Positions 1-8,043 of a DNA stretch of 64,000 bases are shown here, piece after piece. The notes beneath the pieces were generated by a model, which made no database searches, was not told the DNA's origin, and worked only from the letters and a program-made list of their open reading frames with translations. A program made the position numbers and the translations under genes. The stretch covers positions 62,001 to 126,000 of the forward strand of contig NZ_JAENBP010000001.1 in the NCBI RefSeq assembly GCF_016481285.1, given 5' to 3'. This stretch comes from Streptococcus zalophi (GTDB lineage: Bacteria; Bacillota; Bacilli; Lactobacillales; Streptococcaceae). Position 1 is the stretch's first letter, and the number at the start of each line of letters is the position of its first letter.

Positions 1-8
1 TACGCCAT
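1..8 (-). CDS. Start of a gene leaving the left edge
   Basis: An ATG at 8-6 on the minus strand is preceded by a strong ribosome site (GGGAGG, 7 bases upstream). Only two codons (Met-Ala) are inside the window, so the product cannot be named. A cre-like site and a Fur-family-like dyad lie upstream, which suggests a catabolite- and possibly metal- or peroxide-regulated gene. Confidence 0.4.
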
Positions 9-69
9 AACTACCTCCCTTAAATATTATTGGCAATCTTTTTTTACTAGGCAATAAAACAATAATCAC

Positions 70-85
70 TGTAAGCGTTTTATCA
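70..85. promoter_or_regulatory. cre-like CcpA site
   Basis: TGTAAGCGTTTTATCA matches the core of the CcpA cre consensus (TGWNANCGNTNWCA) except near its right end. It lies about 60 bases upstream of the gene leaving the left edge. Inference from motif only. Confidence 0.4.
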
Positions 86-178
86 TTGTTATATTAACAT
101 ATTATTTCTTTTTTTTCCATACTTATTATCAAATTTTGTTCTTTTTTTACTACTTTCTGTTTTGATGATGTTTAACAA

Positions 179-193
179 TGATAATGGTTATTA
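179..193. promoter_or_regulatory. Fur/PerR/Zur-like dyad
   Basis: TGATAATGGTTATTA matches 12 of 15 positions of the 7-1-7 Fur-family pattern TGATAATNATTATCA and is centred in a longer imperfect palindrome. It lies about 170 bases upstream of the left-edge gene. Which Fur-family protein might bind is not determinable. Confidence 0.35.
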
Positions 194-236
194 AAACGGC
201 TTTAGAAACTAACAAAAAAGAGAGTGGTAAATCAAC

Positions 237-268
237 AAAAAAGCTTTTCACGTCGGAAAAGCTTTTTT
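237..268. terminator. Terminator of xpt-pbuX
   Basis: A hairpin with arms AAAAAGCTTTTC and GGAAAAGCTTTTTT around a 5-base loop lies just past the pbuX stop. It has A and T runs on both sides, so it could work in both directions. Confidence 0.8.
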
Positions 269-282
269 AGACGAAGATAGTA

Positions 283-1551
283 TTATTTTGACTGTTTGCC
301 ATTTAAGATAAGATTTAAAACGACTGCAAAAAGTGTGACGATAACAATCCCATTGGTTAAAAACATTTGAAGTGTATTGGGTAAGCTATGGAAGATATTC
401 GTGCCGTTAAAGCCAACTCCTGCTGCAATTGAAACAGCTGCAATAATAAAATTATTCTCATTAGATTTAAAATCAACGCTATTTAGCATCTGCATTCCTT
501 GTAGGGCAACCATACCAAATAAAACTAGCATAGCACCACCAAGAACGGGACTAGGAATCATTTGTGCCATCGCACCAAACTTGGGAACAAGACCTAAAAT
601 GACTAGAAAGAGAGCTGTATAATAGATAGGACGTCTTGTTTTAATACCTGATAATTGCACTAAACCAACATTTTGTGAAAAACCAGTATAAGGGAAAGTA
701 TTGAAGATACCACCAAGTAAAACAGCAAAGCCTTCAGAGCGGTAACCATTTCTTAAACGTTGACTGTCAAGTTTATCATCTGTTAAATCAGAAAGGGCTA
801 GGTAAACACCTGTTGATTCAACCATTGAAACCGTGGCAATAATACACATCATAATGATTGAGGTGATTTCAAACTGAGGTGCCCCAAAGTAAAAGGGTTG
901 TGGCACATGTAATAATGGTGCCTGTCCTACTACAGAAGCATCAACAATTCCCATAAAAGCTGCTATGATGGTACCACCAATTAATCCGATTAAAATAGAG
1001 ATGGATTTAATAAATCCTTTTGCAAAGGTATTTATCACTAAAATAATAGCAATTGTTACTAAAGCCAAAATCATTGATTGAGCAGTTGGTTGAGAAGAAT
1101 TATCACCCATGTTACCCATGGCAACTGGAATTAAAGTCAAACCAATCGTTGTTATGACAGAGCCAGTGACAATTGGTGGAAAGAAGTTAGCAATTTTTGA
1201 GAAAATACCTGCTACAAGAATGACATAAATCCCTGAAACAATGAGGGCTCCAAACATGTAGCCCGTTCCTTGTTTTGCACCGATAATTGATAGTGGGGCA
1301 ACGGATTGAAAAGCACAGCCCAAAACGACCGGTAGACCCACACCGAACTGTTTTCTTAACTGCAATTGTAAAAAGGTTGCAACTCCACACATAAAGATGT
1401 CTGTTGAGATGAGATAAGTCAGTTGCTCAGAAGAATAGCCAAGTGCACTAGCAATCATGATCGGTACTAAAATAGAACCTGCATACATGGCTAAGAGATG
1501 TTGCAAACCTAAAATAGCTGCTTGTGAGTGTTTTTGTTCGTTTAATTCCAT
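283..1551 (-). CDS. pbuX: Xanthine permease (NCS2 family)
   Basis: A polytopic NCS2 nucleobase:cation symporter of 422 residues, taking up xanthine across the membrane. The sequence shows a dozen or so hydrophobic segments and the family stretch MVESTGVYLALSDL in the middle. The start is placed at ATG 1551 (protein MELNEQKHSQ) because GGGGAGG lies at the right distance; a longer reading inside xpt has no ribosome site. The start follows the xpt stop directly, so the two genes are translationally coupled, the usual xpt-pbuX arrangement. Both are controlled by the purine riboswitch ahead of xpt. The xanthine specificity rests on that operon context; uracil or uric acid carriers of the same family look similar. 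Confidence 0.9.
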   Translation of the reverse strand: MELNEQKHSQAAILGLQHLLAMYAGSILVPIMIASALGYSSEQLTYLISTDIFMCGVATFLQLQLRKQFGVGLPVVLGCAFQSVAPLSIIGAKQGTGYMFGALIVSGIYVILVAGIFSKIANFFPPIVTGSVITTIGLTLIPVAMGNMGDNSSQPTAQSMILALVTIAIILVINTFAKGFIKSISILIGLIGGTIIAAFMGIVDASVVGQAPLLHVPQPFYFGAPQFEITSIIMMCIIATVSMVESTGVYLALSDLTDDKLDSQRLRNGYRSEGFAVLLGGIFNTFPYTGFSQNVGLVQLSGIKTRRPIYYTALFLVILGLVPKFGAMAQMIPSPVLGGAMLVLFGMVALQGMQMLNSVDFKSNENNFIIAAVSIAAGVGFNGTNIFHSLPNTLQMFLTNGIVIVTLFAVVLNLILNGKQSK

Positions 1552-1552
1552 C

Positions 1553-2134
1553 TTAAATATCTGCCTCCCCAAAAATAACCTTACCATTTTCAAAAGCTTT
1601 GATGCGAGCTAAAGACGTCACTGGAACTCCCAAATTTTCTAGTAAAGAACGACCGTCTTGGAAAGATTTTTCAATGACTATCCCAACACCTGCTACTTTT
1701 GCCCCTGTTTGCCCAATAATATCAAGTAAACCTTTTGCAGCTTGACCATGGGCTAAGAAGTCATCAACAACTAAAACAACGTCATCAGCATTCAAAAACT
1801 TACTAGCTATTGACACTGTGCTTTTAACTTGTTTGGTGAATGAGAAAACTTCAGCTGTTAAAACACCTTCATTCATAGTAATATTCTTAGCTTTTTTAGC
1901 AAAAATCATTGGAACATTAAGTGCTTGAGCGGTGTAAATAGCTGGTACAATACCTGAGGCCTCAATGGTCACTACTTTTGTAATACCATAAGTCTCATAA
2001 TGCTTAGCAAAACACTTACCAATTTCTTGCATGAGCTCATAGTCAACTTGATGAGTTAAAAAGCTATCCACTTTTAAAATCCCTTCTCCGATGACGTGAC
2101 CATCTTTTAAAATACGCTCTTTTAATAATTTCAT
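1553..2134 (-). CDS. xpt: Xanthine phosphoribosyltransferase
   Basis: This cytosolic enzyme joins xanthine to PRPP to give XMP in purine salvage. It has 193 residues, the normal length, and carries the phosphoribosyltransferase PRPP loop [12 protein letters not shown] at about residues 119-130. It is first in the xpt-pbuX operon, directly behind a guanine-type riboswitch, so expression should fall when guanine or hypoxanthine is plentiful. The sequence resembles streptococcal Xpt more than enterococcal Xpt as far as I can recall, which supports the host assignment. Confidence 0.95.
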   Translation of the reverse strand: MKLLKERILKDGHVIGEGILKVDSFLTHQVDYELMQEIGKCFAKHYETYGITKVVTIEASGIVPAIYTAQALNVPMIFAKKAKNITMNEGVLTAEVFSFTKQVKSTVSIASKFLNADDVVLVVDDFLAHGQAAKGLLDIIGQTGAKVAGVGIVIEKSFQDGRSLLENLGVPVTSLARIKAFENGKVIFGEADI

Positions 2135-2150
2135 TGCTTCTCCTTTTTAG

Positions 2151-2319
2151 ATAAAAAAAGAGCTTGCCAAGATCTGATAATCTCTATAAGAGTTATCAGC
2201 CTTTTTGAGTTTCATTGGTTAATGAAAAATCTCAGCAAGCTCAAAGCCCACTTATTGTTAGACATTACGGTGTCTTGTAGAGACGCTGCGCCAATTCACA
2301 GCATAAATAAGTTAACAGT
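2151..2319 (-). promoter_or_regulatory. Guanine-type purine riboswitch with terminator
   Basis: On the minus strand the aptamer (about 2320-2250) has P1 ACTTATT/AATAAGT, P2 GCTGTG/CGCAGC, P3 AGACA/TGTCT, the loop bases TTGG and CCGTAA that form the kissing contact, the core TCTCTAC, and C at the position (C74) that selects guanine over adenine. The loops look one base shorter than in the B. subtilis xpt aptamer and the top P1 pair is U-A instead of A-U. The expression platform follows: GAGCTTGC (about 2235-2242) can pair with GCAAGCTC before a T run at 2151-2158, enclosing two smaller hairpins, which makes a branched terminator. Confidence 0.85.
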
Positions 2320-2401
2320 TTTATATTCTTTTTTAATAAAACTATTTTAACAAAAACTAAATCAAATGGGAATATGCAATTAAAAAAAATTATCAAACTT
2401 C

Positions 2402-2452
2402 TTGACAAAAAATGTAAAGTGAACTATACTTATTTTGTAAAGTGAACTATAC
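2402..2452 (+). promoter_or_regulatory. Promoter with duplicated palindromic operator
   Basis: A -35 TTGACA (2402-2407) and a -10 TATACT (2425-2430) are separated by 17 bases. The 17-mer TGTAAAGTGAACTATAC occurs twice, at 2413-2429 and 2436-2452, 23 bases apart. Each copy is an imperfect palindrome of the form GTAWAGTKMACTWTAC. One copy covers the -10 and the other the transcription start, the placement expected for a repressor. No regulator gene is adjacent. Confidence 0.75.
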
Positions 2453-2515
2453 ATTTTATATTAATTTTAATGACTAACAAGAAAAATTTTTTAGTAATGG
2501 TTAGGAGGACTAGAA

Positions 2516-3409
2516 ATGATTACTATTTCACGGTTATCAAAAAGCTACGGTGACAATCAGGTTTTAAAAGATATCTCGTTTGATATCCCTTCTGGTAGCA
2601 TTTGTGGTTTGATTGGTAAAAATGGATCAGGGAAAACAACACTCTTTCATTCCATTTTAAATTTTGTCACTTATGAGGGTAATATCCACTTAGATAATCA
2701 TGCTTTGTCAACAAAAGATTATAAACACATTGGCTATCTGCCAGAAGAACGAAGTCTTATGCCCAAGTTAACTGTTTTTGAACAAGTGCGTTATCTGGCG
2801 ACTTTAAAAGGAATGTCGACAAAAGACATTGCTAAAAAATTACCTATGTGGATGGAGCGTTTAGAGGTAAAAGGAAAATTAACGGATAAAATTAAGAGTC
2901 TCTCAAAAGGGAATCAACAAAAAATCCAATTGATTATCACCTTGATTCATGAACCAGACTTCATTATCCTAGACGAACCTTTTTCAGGACTTGATCCTGT
3001 CAATACAGCATTACTTAAAAAAGTTATTCTTGAAGAGAAAAAACGTGGTGCCAGTATTATCTTTTCTGATCATGTCATGACGAATGTTGAAGAACTATGT
3101 GATGAACTCATTATGATTAGTGAAGGACGTCTTGTTTTAAACGGTAGTATACAAGCTATTCGAAATCAATTTGGTAAAACACGTCTCTTTGTTTCAGATG
3201 AACTTGATAAAAAGAAACTTGAAGATTTACCACATGTGGTCTCTGTTAATCACACTAATCAAGGAACTTGGCGTTTAGTCTTAGATGACGAAAAAGCAGG
3301 ACAAGAATTATTCCAGTTAATCACAAATGGTCAATATGTCACAACATTTGACCAACAAGCTCCTACTATTGATGAAATCTTTAAAATGAAATCGGGGGTT
3401 GCACTATGA
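2516..3409 (+). CDS. ABC exporter ATP-binding protein
   Basis: An ABC ATPase of 297 residues that should energise the permease encoded next. Walker A is GKNGSGKTT (34-42), the signature is LSKGNQQKI, and Walker B is FIILDEPFSGLDP. The signature with QQK is typical of the NatA/YhaQ subgroup of two-component exporters. The last ~85 residues form the accessory C-terminal domain of that group. It overlaps the permease gene by four bases. The promoter carries two copies of a palindromic operator, so it is probably induced by an unknown signal. Substrate unknown; sodium, antimicrobial peptide or drug efflux are all possible. Confidence 0.85.
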   Translation: MITISRLSKSYGDNQVLKDISFDIPSGSICGLIGKNGSGKTTLFHSILNFVTYEGNIHLDNHALSTKDYKHIGYLPEERSLMPKLTVFEQVRYLATLKGMSTKDIAKKLPMWMERLEVKGKLTDKIKSLSKGNQQKIQLIITLIHEPDFIILDEPFSGLDPVNTALLKKVILEEKKRGASIIFSDHVMTNVEELCDELIMISEGRLVLNGSIQAIRNQFGKTRLFVSDELDKKKLEDLPHVVSVNHTNQGTWRLVLDDEKAGQELFQLITNGQYVTTFDQQAPTIDEIFKMKSGVAL

Positions 3410-4623
3410 AACAATTACTATTAGTTGCCAAAGAATCTTATTTTAGACAAGTCAAATCATGGGCCTTCTTTTTCATGGTGATTTCACCATTTATCTTTAT
3501 TTTCTTTTCCTCAGTCATGGGATATATCGGTGCTAGTACTGCGATGAGAGGCACTCAGGTTGCTATTGTTACTGAAGATAAAATGATTGAAGAAGCTTTT
3601 ATGAGTCAACTAGATTATAGTAATGACTATCCAGATGCCAAAAAAGCGCAAAAAGCACTTGATGATGAAGACATTGCTGGCTATTTAGAGATTGATACAA
3701 GTGAGACACAATTGAAAGCCATTTATCACGGTGATAATCCTTTATCTGTCTATGACAAAGGGTTTGTCACCCAACTTTTAAATAGTTTTCAGCAAACTAG
3801 AAATACCTTGTCTGCCCAGCTATCACAGGAACAAATGACTCTTTTAGCAACTGAACCACAATTACAAGAAGACATTAAAGAAGGGGCACAACTTGAAAAT
3901 AGTGGTAAACAAATTGCCTTTTTTGGACTAGTCATGCTGATGTATATTATTATTATCACCTATGCAAGTACGACTGCTCAAGAAATTGCCAATGAAAAAG
4001 GAACCAAAATTATGGAGGTTATCTTTTCTAGTATTCCGGCAGACCTTTATTTTTATGGACGTATCATTGGATTTTTAGGCGTTATTCTCACTCACGTAGG
4101 TATTTACGCTCTAGGTGGTTATCTTAGCTTTCTTGGCTTATCTCAATTTTCTGGCACCAAGGAAATGGTGGCATCGATTCAACCACTGCTATCAAGTGTT
4201 TTTGAACATCTTGATTGGAGTATGATTTTATTTGTTGTGTTGGGTATCTTTATTTACGTAATATTAGCAGCACTTTGTGGTTCTCTTATTGTCCGTGTTG
4301 AAGATGCTTCAAAAGCTGTCCAACCAGCCATTTATCTTGTTATCTTAGGATTTTTTGGGGCATTATCTTTAGGACAACAAGGTTATGATCACATTCTTTT
4401 AAAGATTGGTTCTTATATTCCATTTTTATCTTCATTCTTCATGCCCATTAGATTAATCAATGGCTATGCAACAACAACTGAAAGTATTATTTCCTTAATA
4501 ATATTACTAGCTTCTGTTGTCGGATTAATTATTTATATTGGTAAATCCTACTCAGGTCTCATTCTTCAAACAGATGACTTAGGCTTTATTAAAAATCTTA
4601 AACGTAGCTTTTCTAAAAAATAA
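3406..4623 (+). CDS. ABC-2 type exporter permease (NatB/YhaP-like)
   Basis: The membrane partner of the preceding ATPase, 405 residues. It has one N-terminal membrane helix, a large extracellular domain of about 130 residues, and a cluster of five or six helices in the C-terminal half, the layout of NatB/YhaP-type ABC-2 permeases. The conserved stretch EIANEKGTKIMEVIFSS follows the first helix of that cluster. The ATGA overlap with the ATPase gene indicates coupled translation. The operon ends at a strong bidirectional terminator. What it exports cannot be read from the sequence. Confidence 0.85.
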   Translation: MKQLLLVAKESYFRQVKSWAFFFMVISPFIFIFFSSVMGYIGASTAMRGTQVAIVTEDKMIEEAFMSQLDYSNDYPDAKKAQKALDDEDIAGYLEIDTSETQLKAIYHGDNPLSVYDKGFVTQLLNSFQQTRNTLSAQLSQEQMTLLATEPQLQEDIKEGAQLENSGKQIAFFGLVMLMYIIIITYASTTAQEIANEKGTKIMEVIFSSIPADLYFYGRIIGFLGVILTHVGIYALGGYLSFLGLSQFSGTKEMVASIQPLLSSVFEHLDWSMILFVVLGIFIYVILAALCGSLIVRVEDASKAVQPAIYLVILGFFGALSLGQQGYDHILLKIGSYIPFLSSFFMPIRLINGYATTTESIISLIILLASVVGLIIYIGKSYSGLILQTDDLGFIKNLKRSFSKK

Positions 4624-4630
4624 AAGCATA

Positions 4631-4666
4631 AAAAAATAGAGTAAGACAACTGTCTTACTCTATTTT
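4631..4666. terminator. Bidirectional terminator between convergent genes
   Basis: Perfect arms AAAATAGAGTAAGACA and TGTCTTACTCTATTTT end the ABC operon on the plus strand. It overlaps the last codons of the convergent minus-strand gene, so it can serve both. Confidence 0.85.
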
Positions 4667-5062
4667 GATAGGATTACTTTCTTGAGAGGCTTCTATTTTT
4701 TTAATATCAAAAATAGGGAATAACAATGGACTTAGTATAAAAGCAAAAGTAGCAAAATCAATAAATAAAGCTATTGGCTTATTAAATGTTGGCACCAAAA
4801 GTAATAATAGGAAAGGCCATAGCTGGTAGAGTTTTCCCAACTTGTTAAACTGTAAGACCAATTTATCCCCTTCGGTGACATTGAAAGATGCTACTTTACC
4901 TAAATAGGCTTTAACTGATAAAGTTGCTTGTGAACTAACCATTGGAATTGTTATGGTCTCTGCTTCATCAATTTTACCAATCTCTTGTCCGTTTAAGGAT
5001 AATTGCAGTGGAAAATGAAACAATGCAAATTTAAATAGTTTTCGAGTCAGTATTATTGCCAC
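4655..5062 (-). CDS. Small membrane protein, PEGA-like paralogue 1
   Basis: I do not recognise a named family with certainty. The 135-residue protein starts MAIILTRKLF, has a soluble beta-rich part to about residue 80 reminiscent of PEGA-type domains (LSLNGQEIGKIDEAETITIP), and ends with two hydrophobic segments (about 83-120) and the tail FPIFDIKKIEA. It is clearly paralogous to the 128-residue product encoded at 5192-5578 (shared VSFNVTDGD/ASFNVTEGD and FPIFDIKK) and more distantly to that at 6794-7216. It is last in an array of five minus-strand envelope genes. A good ribosome site (AAAGGAGA) precedes the ATG. Confidence 0.7.
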   Translation of the reverse strand: MAIILTRKLFKFALFHFPLQLSLNGQEIGKIDEAETITIPMVSSQATLSVKAYLGKVASFNVTEGDKLVLQFNKLGKLYQLWPFLLLLLVPTFNKPIALFIDFATFAFILSPLLFPIFDIKKIEASQESNPIKIE

Positions 5063-5191
5063 AATAGTCTCCTTTTCTTAATTATTTAAATACCATTTTA
5101 CATTATTACTAAATGATATTAAGAAGCTAATGTGCTTATAAAAGTCAAACCTAGCTTTATTTCATCAAATGAGAAGATTATTTTTACTTTT

Positions 5192-5578
5192 TTAGGTTAC
5201 TTGAAATGCTTCTAATTTTTTTATATCAAAAATAGGAAATATAAAAGCTGATAACAAAAGCACAAAGAAAATGATTGAAATAAAATTAGGTATTGAGATA
5301 GGTAATAACATATAAATACCATAAAAAATAAAATATCGATAAAGGATTTGATTAAAACGATTGGCGACCAAAACCAGGTCATCACCATCTGTAACATTAA
5401 AAGAAACTTTTGTCCCAAGAAATGGTTTGACTATCAGGACTCCTTCTGACTTAGTAAGGGGAATTGTTACGGTTTCTTCTTCATAAATCTTCACGACAAA
5501 GTCACCATCTAGATAAACTTTAAATGCTATATCAGAAGTACCCAAATGAAATTTTTTTCGAGTCAGTGTTATTGCCAT
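5192..5578 (-). CDS. Small membrane protein, PEGA-like paralogue 2
   Basis: A 128-residue paralogue of its neighbour at 4655-5062. N-terminal MAITLTRKKF, then a beta-rich soluble part with VYLDGDFVVKIYEEETVTIPL and KVSFNVTDGDDLVL, then two hydrophobic segments and the same closing motif FPIFDIKKLEA. No signal peptide is seen, so the soluble part may face the cytoplasm or be exported by the first helix. It has its own extended -10 promoter (TGATACAAT, 5628-5636 on the minus strand) and an AAGGGAGG ribosome site. Function unknown. Confidence 0.7.
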   Translation of the reverse strand: MAITLTRKKFHLGTSDIAFKVYLDGDFVVKIYEEETVTIPLTKSEGVLIVKPFLGTKVSFNVTDGDDLVLVANRFNQILYRYFIFYGIYMLLPISIPNFISIIFFVLLLSAFIFPIFDIKKLEAFQVT

Positions 5579-5627
5579 GATAACCTCCCTTTTAAAAAAT
5601 TAAAGATGAACAATCATATTCACTTTT

Positions 5628-5636
5628 ATTGTATCA
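5628..5636 (-). promoter_or_regulatory. Extended -10 promoter of the 5192-5578 gene
   Basis: TGATACAAT on the minus strand is an extended -10, about 50 bases ahead of the start codon and behind the terminator of the gene upstream. No clear -35. Confidence 0.4.
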
Positions 5637-5649
5637 TAATATCATAATA

Positions 5650-5675
5650 AAAAGGCTAGAATTTTCTCTAGCCTT
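5650..5675 (-). terminator. Terminator after the 5687-6640 gene
   Basis: Arms AAGGCTAGA and TCTAGCCTT form a hairpin a few bases past the stop, with a T run on the minus-strand side. Confidence 0.75.
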
Positions 5676-5686
5676 ATGTCTTGTTA

Positions 5687-6640
5687 CTATTCAAAATAGG
5701 TTTTGCTGATGACTTGCCATGTCCCAGAAGTGTCATCTTTTTTTTCTAGATAATCTGAATAATTAATTCTATAAAGACCAATCAATGAATCACTATTAGA
5801 AACCGAATCATCATTTTGACGTATGTCCACGTAAACTAGACCGTCATCACCTTCATAGAATGAATTTAAATAATCTTCTTCAAAATCACTATTATCAACA
5901 TTTTTTGTCAAGTATAATGCTTTTATCCAGCTAATCGTTTTTTCTGCTGTTAAACTAGTTTTTTCTAATAAATCTGTCTCTCTTACTGCATCATCTTTTA
6001 AAGAAGGTGTTTTGTTTGTCCTTGTTGCCTTCATATAATAACTTGGTGCGTAATCAAACTCTTTATCAGCTCTAACTGACCATACTTGAGGGTAAATCAC
6101 ATCACCATCAATTAAGATACCAATATCATATTTAACGTAATGACCACCGTATCCAGAATAATGAAGTGCTGTAGTATCAGTACCAGAAGCGATTTCATAG
6201 CGATATAACTGATTTCCCAATGAAACAAGTCTATCAATTTTTGTCGTGTAAACCTTGCCATCAAATTCCCTAGTCACAGTCCCATCAGGATTAAAGGTGA
6301 CGATATAGTTTAAGAAAGGATCATTTATTTCCCACTGGCCTAATAATGCTTCTGGAAAAACGCTTGTTGTGGTTTGAGCCACACTATTTTCTTGAGGGAC
6401 TTGCTTAGCATTTTCATTGACTGTTTCTTTTGGTTTGTCAAAATTGCTTTTCAGCCCAGATTGACTATTTTTAATTTTTTTATTTTCTGTTGAGCTTGTT
6501 GTTGTCGTTTGTTTCACATTATGATTAAAAGAGTTTGATAACGATTCTTTTTGATTGCTACGAGTTGAAAAAATGAATAAAACACTAAATAGTAATCCTA
6601 ACATAATAATGGATACTAATAAAAGACGTGATTTTTTCAT
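5687..6640 (-). CDS. Envelope protein with DUF6287-like domain
   Basis: A 317-residue protein with a short basic N terminus, one membrane helix (about residues 5-25) and a long Ser/Thr/Asn-rich linker to about residue 95. A compact domain follows, beginning LLGQWEINDP and including FNPDGTV, IDGDVIYP and APSYYMKA. This domain parallels the one encoded at 7312-8013 (SIAGTWENYS, FDNKGVV, EPYYKV), which I read as DUF6287-like; the family name is from memory. The last ~100 residues form a second alpha/beta region (ETDLLEKTSLTAEKTISWIK). It is probably anchored in the membrane with the domains outside. The promoter is a near copy of that at 8044-8105. Confidence 0.7.
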   Translation of the reverse strand: MKKSRLLLVSIIMLGLLFSVLFIFSTRSNQKESLSNSFNHNVKQTTTTSSTENKKIKNSQSGLKSNFDKPKETVNENAKQVPQENSVAQTTTSVFPEALLGQWEINDPFLNYIVTFNPDGTVTREFDGKVYTTKIDRLVSLGNQLYRYEIASGTDTTALHYSGYGGHYVKYDIGILIDGDVIYPQVWSVRADKEFDYAPSYYMKATRTNKTPSLKDDAVRETDLLEKTSLTAEKTISWIKALYLTKNVDNSDFEEDYLNSFYEGDDGLVYVDIRQNDDSVSNSDSLIGLYRINYSDYLEKKDDTSGTWQVISKTYFE

Positions 6641-6671
6641 AATTGATCTCCTTAATATCTTTTATACCATT

Positions 6672-6733
6672 ATTATATACCTGTTTGTCATCTAATACAA
6701 ACAATAATGTAATATTTTTGTAATATTTTGTAA
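6672..6733 (-). promoter_or_regulatory. Promoter with three TTACA repeats (copy 1)
   Basis: On the minus strand, -35 TTGTAT (6700-6695) and -10 TATAAT (6677-6672) are 17 bases apart. Upstream are three TTACA direct repeats (6733-6729, 6723-6719, 6712-6708), spaced 10 and 11 bases, one helical turn. This is the pattern of an OmpR/PhoP-family response regulator site. The same layout recurs at 8044-8105. Confidence 0.7.
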
Positions 6734-6793
6734 CTTTTTATTAACAAAAATAAATGATTGGTTTTGATTGTGATTTTAAAAACAATTACTATG

Positions 6794-7216
6794 TTATTGG
6801 TTTTCTATTTTTTCAAAACTATAATGAGAATATTTCTTTACAAAATAATCAATGATAAAGGTAATAGCTATTAATATCAGACCAAAAAATAACCTAATAG
6901 GAAAACTTAAGGAATAGGCAACACTAACAAATGGATAATATAGCATCAAAAACATCAGTAGCATGAATAGCCAATTATATTTTAAATAAAAACTTTCTTT
7001 TATTTTAATGGTTTCCCCGTCAAAAACCGTAATGATAGAACTTTTTAAACCTGTTTTAAAATCTCTAACTTGTAGTGTTACCTCTTTTGCAGGTAACTCA
7101 TAAAATTGTTTGCGATGATATTCTTTGAATTCCTCTACAGACTGACCATTAATAATCACATCTAAGGGCGCTTCTGATCTGACATCTTCTTTTTTTCTAA
7201 GCAACAAAATTGCCAT
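6794..7216 (-). CDS. Small membrane protein, PEGA-like paralogue 3
   Basis: A 140-residue product, the most diverged of three related proteins. It starts MAILLLRKKEDV, has a short beta-rich part (DVIINGQSVEEFKEY, ITVFDGETIKI) and two hydrophobic segments (about 83-97 and 103-126). The opening motif, length, two-helix end and position between DUF6287-like genes link it to the products at 4655-5062 and 5192-5578. An extended -10 (TGATATAAT, 7251-7259) and a TAGGAG ribosome site precede it. Function unknown. Confidence 0.65.
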   Translation of the reverse strand: MAILLLRKKEDVRSEAPLDVIINGQSVEEFKEYHRKQFYELPAKEVTLQVRDFKTGLKSSIITVFDGETIKIKESFYLKYNWLFMLLMFLMLYYPFVSVAYSLSFPIRLFFGLILIAITFIIDYFVKKYSHYSFEKIENQ

Positions 7217-7250
7217 TTCTTTTCTCCTATCACCTGACTTCTTTAATCGT

Positions 7251-7259
7251 ATTATATCA
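7251..7259 (-). promoter_or_regulatory. Extended -10 promoter of the 6794-7216 gene
   Basis: TGATATAAT on the minus strand is a full extended -10 with a consensus hexamer, about 35 bases ahead of the start codon. Confidence 0.5.
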
Positions 7260-7311
7260 AAATACTTTCAGAAAGAGTCTAATAATGAGGGAATAAACTT
7301 CTTTAACTTTT

Positions 7312-8013
7312 TTATTCATCTTCTTGATCAAACTCTTCAGTCGTCACCACTGATTCAGGAGCTGTGGTATCATCAGAGACTTTGTAATAAGGTTCATACT
7401 CAGCCTTACTACTTTGACCAATGAGAATAGCATCCTGTTCATAAATAAGTTTTTCACCAGATGTCTTTGTGCCAGTAGGAACAATGGCTAAACTAGCCCC
7501 TCCTATCAGTGACTCTCTTGAATAAATACCAGCTTTTAATATATTATTTTCTATTCTAGAAATTTGAATGTCGTAAGTATCATTAACAATTTTCTTACCG
7601 TCATCATTATAATATATGATTGCCACTACACCCTTGTTATCAAAGATAATACCTTGGCCACTATAATTTTCCCATGTTCCAGCAATACTTGAAAAATCAC
7701 CATTCGAAATAGCCTCTAAGTTAATGGTAGAAAGACTCTTATCTGTATTAGTTGGGCCTTCTGCTTTTGCTTCTTCTTTTGTTGTCACAGGATTTTGTTC
7801 AGTGTCTAAATTCATTTCTTTATTAGTAGCCTTAGACTCTTTTGTTGTCACTTTTGATGCTTTATCCTTTTGTTTAGTTGTCTGAACGGTGTTATCAGTC
7901 ATTTTTTTTGCCTCTTGTTTATTTGTTTTAGAGGGTGTTAACAAAAAGATAGTCAAAACGACTAAAATGATTGAACCTAAGATTGCACCAAAAATAATAC
8001 CTGATTTTTTCAT
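7312..8013 (-). CDS. Envelope protein with DUF6287-like domain (paralogue)
   Basis: A 233-residue protein starting at ATG 8013, chosen because TTAGGAGA lies just ahead; a longer in-frame reading to 8052 would run into the promoter. It has a membrane helix at about residues 5-25, a Lys/Thr/Glu-rich linker to about residue 95, and a domain with SNGDFSSIAGTWENYSG, FDNKGVV and EPYYKV that I read as DUF6287-like. It ends in an acidic tail. It is a shorter paralogue of the product at 5687-6640 and is the first gene of the five-gene array. Function unknown; secreted or membrane-tethered by inference. Confidence 0.7.
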   Translation of the reverse strand: MKKSGIIFGAILGSIILVVLTIFLLTPSKTNKQEAKKMTDNTVQTTKQKDKASKVTTKESKATNKEMNLDTEQNPVTTKEEAKAEGPTNTDKSLSTINLEAISNGDFSSIAGTWENYSGQGIIFDNKGVVAIIYYNDDGKKIVNDTYDIQISRIENNILKAGIYSRESLIGGASLAIVPTGTKTSGEKLIYEQDAILIGQSSKAEYEPYYKVSDDTTAPESVVTTEEFDQEDE

Positions 8014-8043
8014 GATAAATCTCCTAATCTTTTTTCTATCATT

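Noticed and set aside
4655..8013. Reading the small envelope gene array as a bacteriocin or toxin-immunity cluster
   Set aside because: No double-glycine leaders, no transporter with peptidase domain and no modification enzymes are present.
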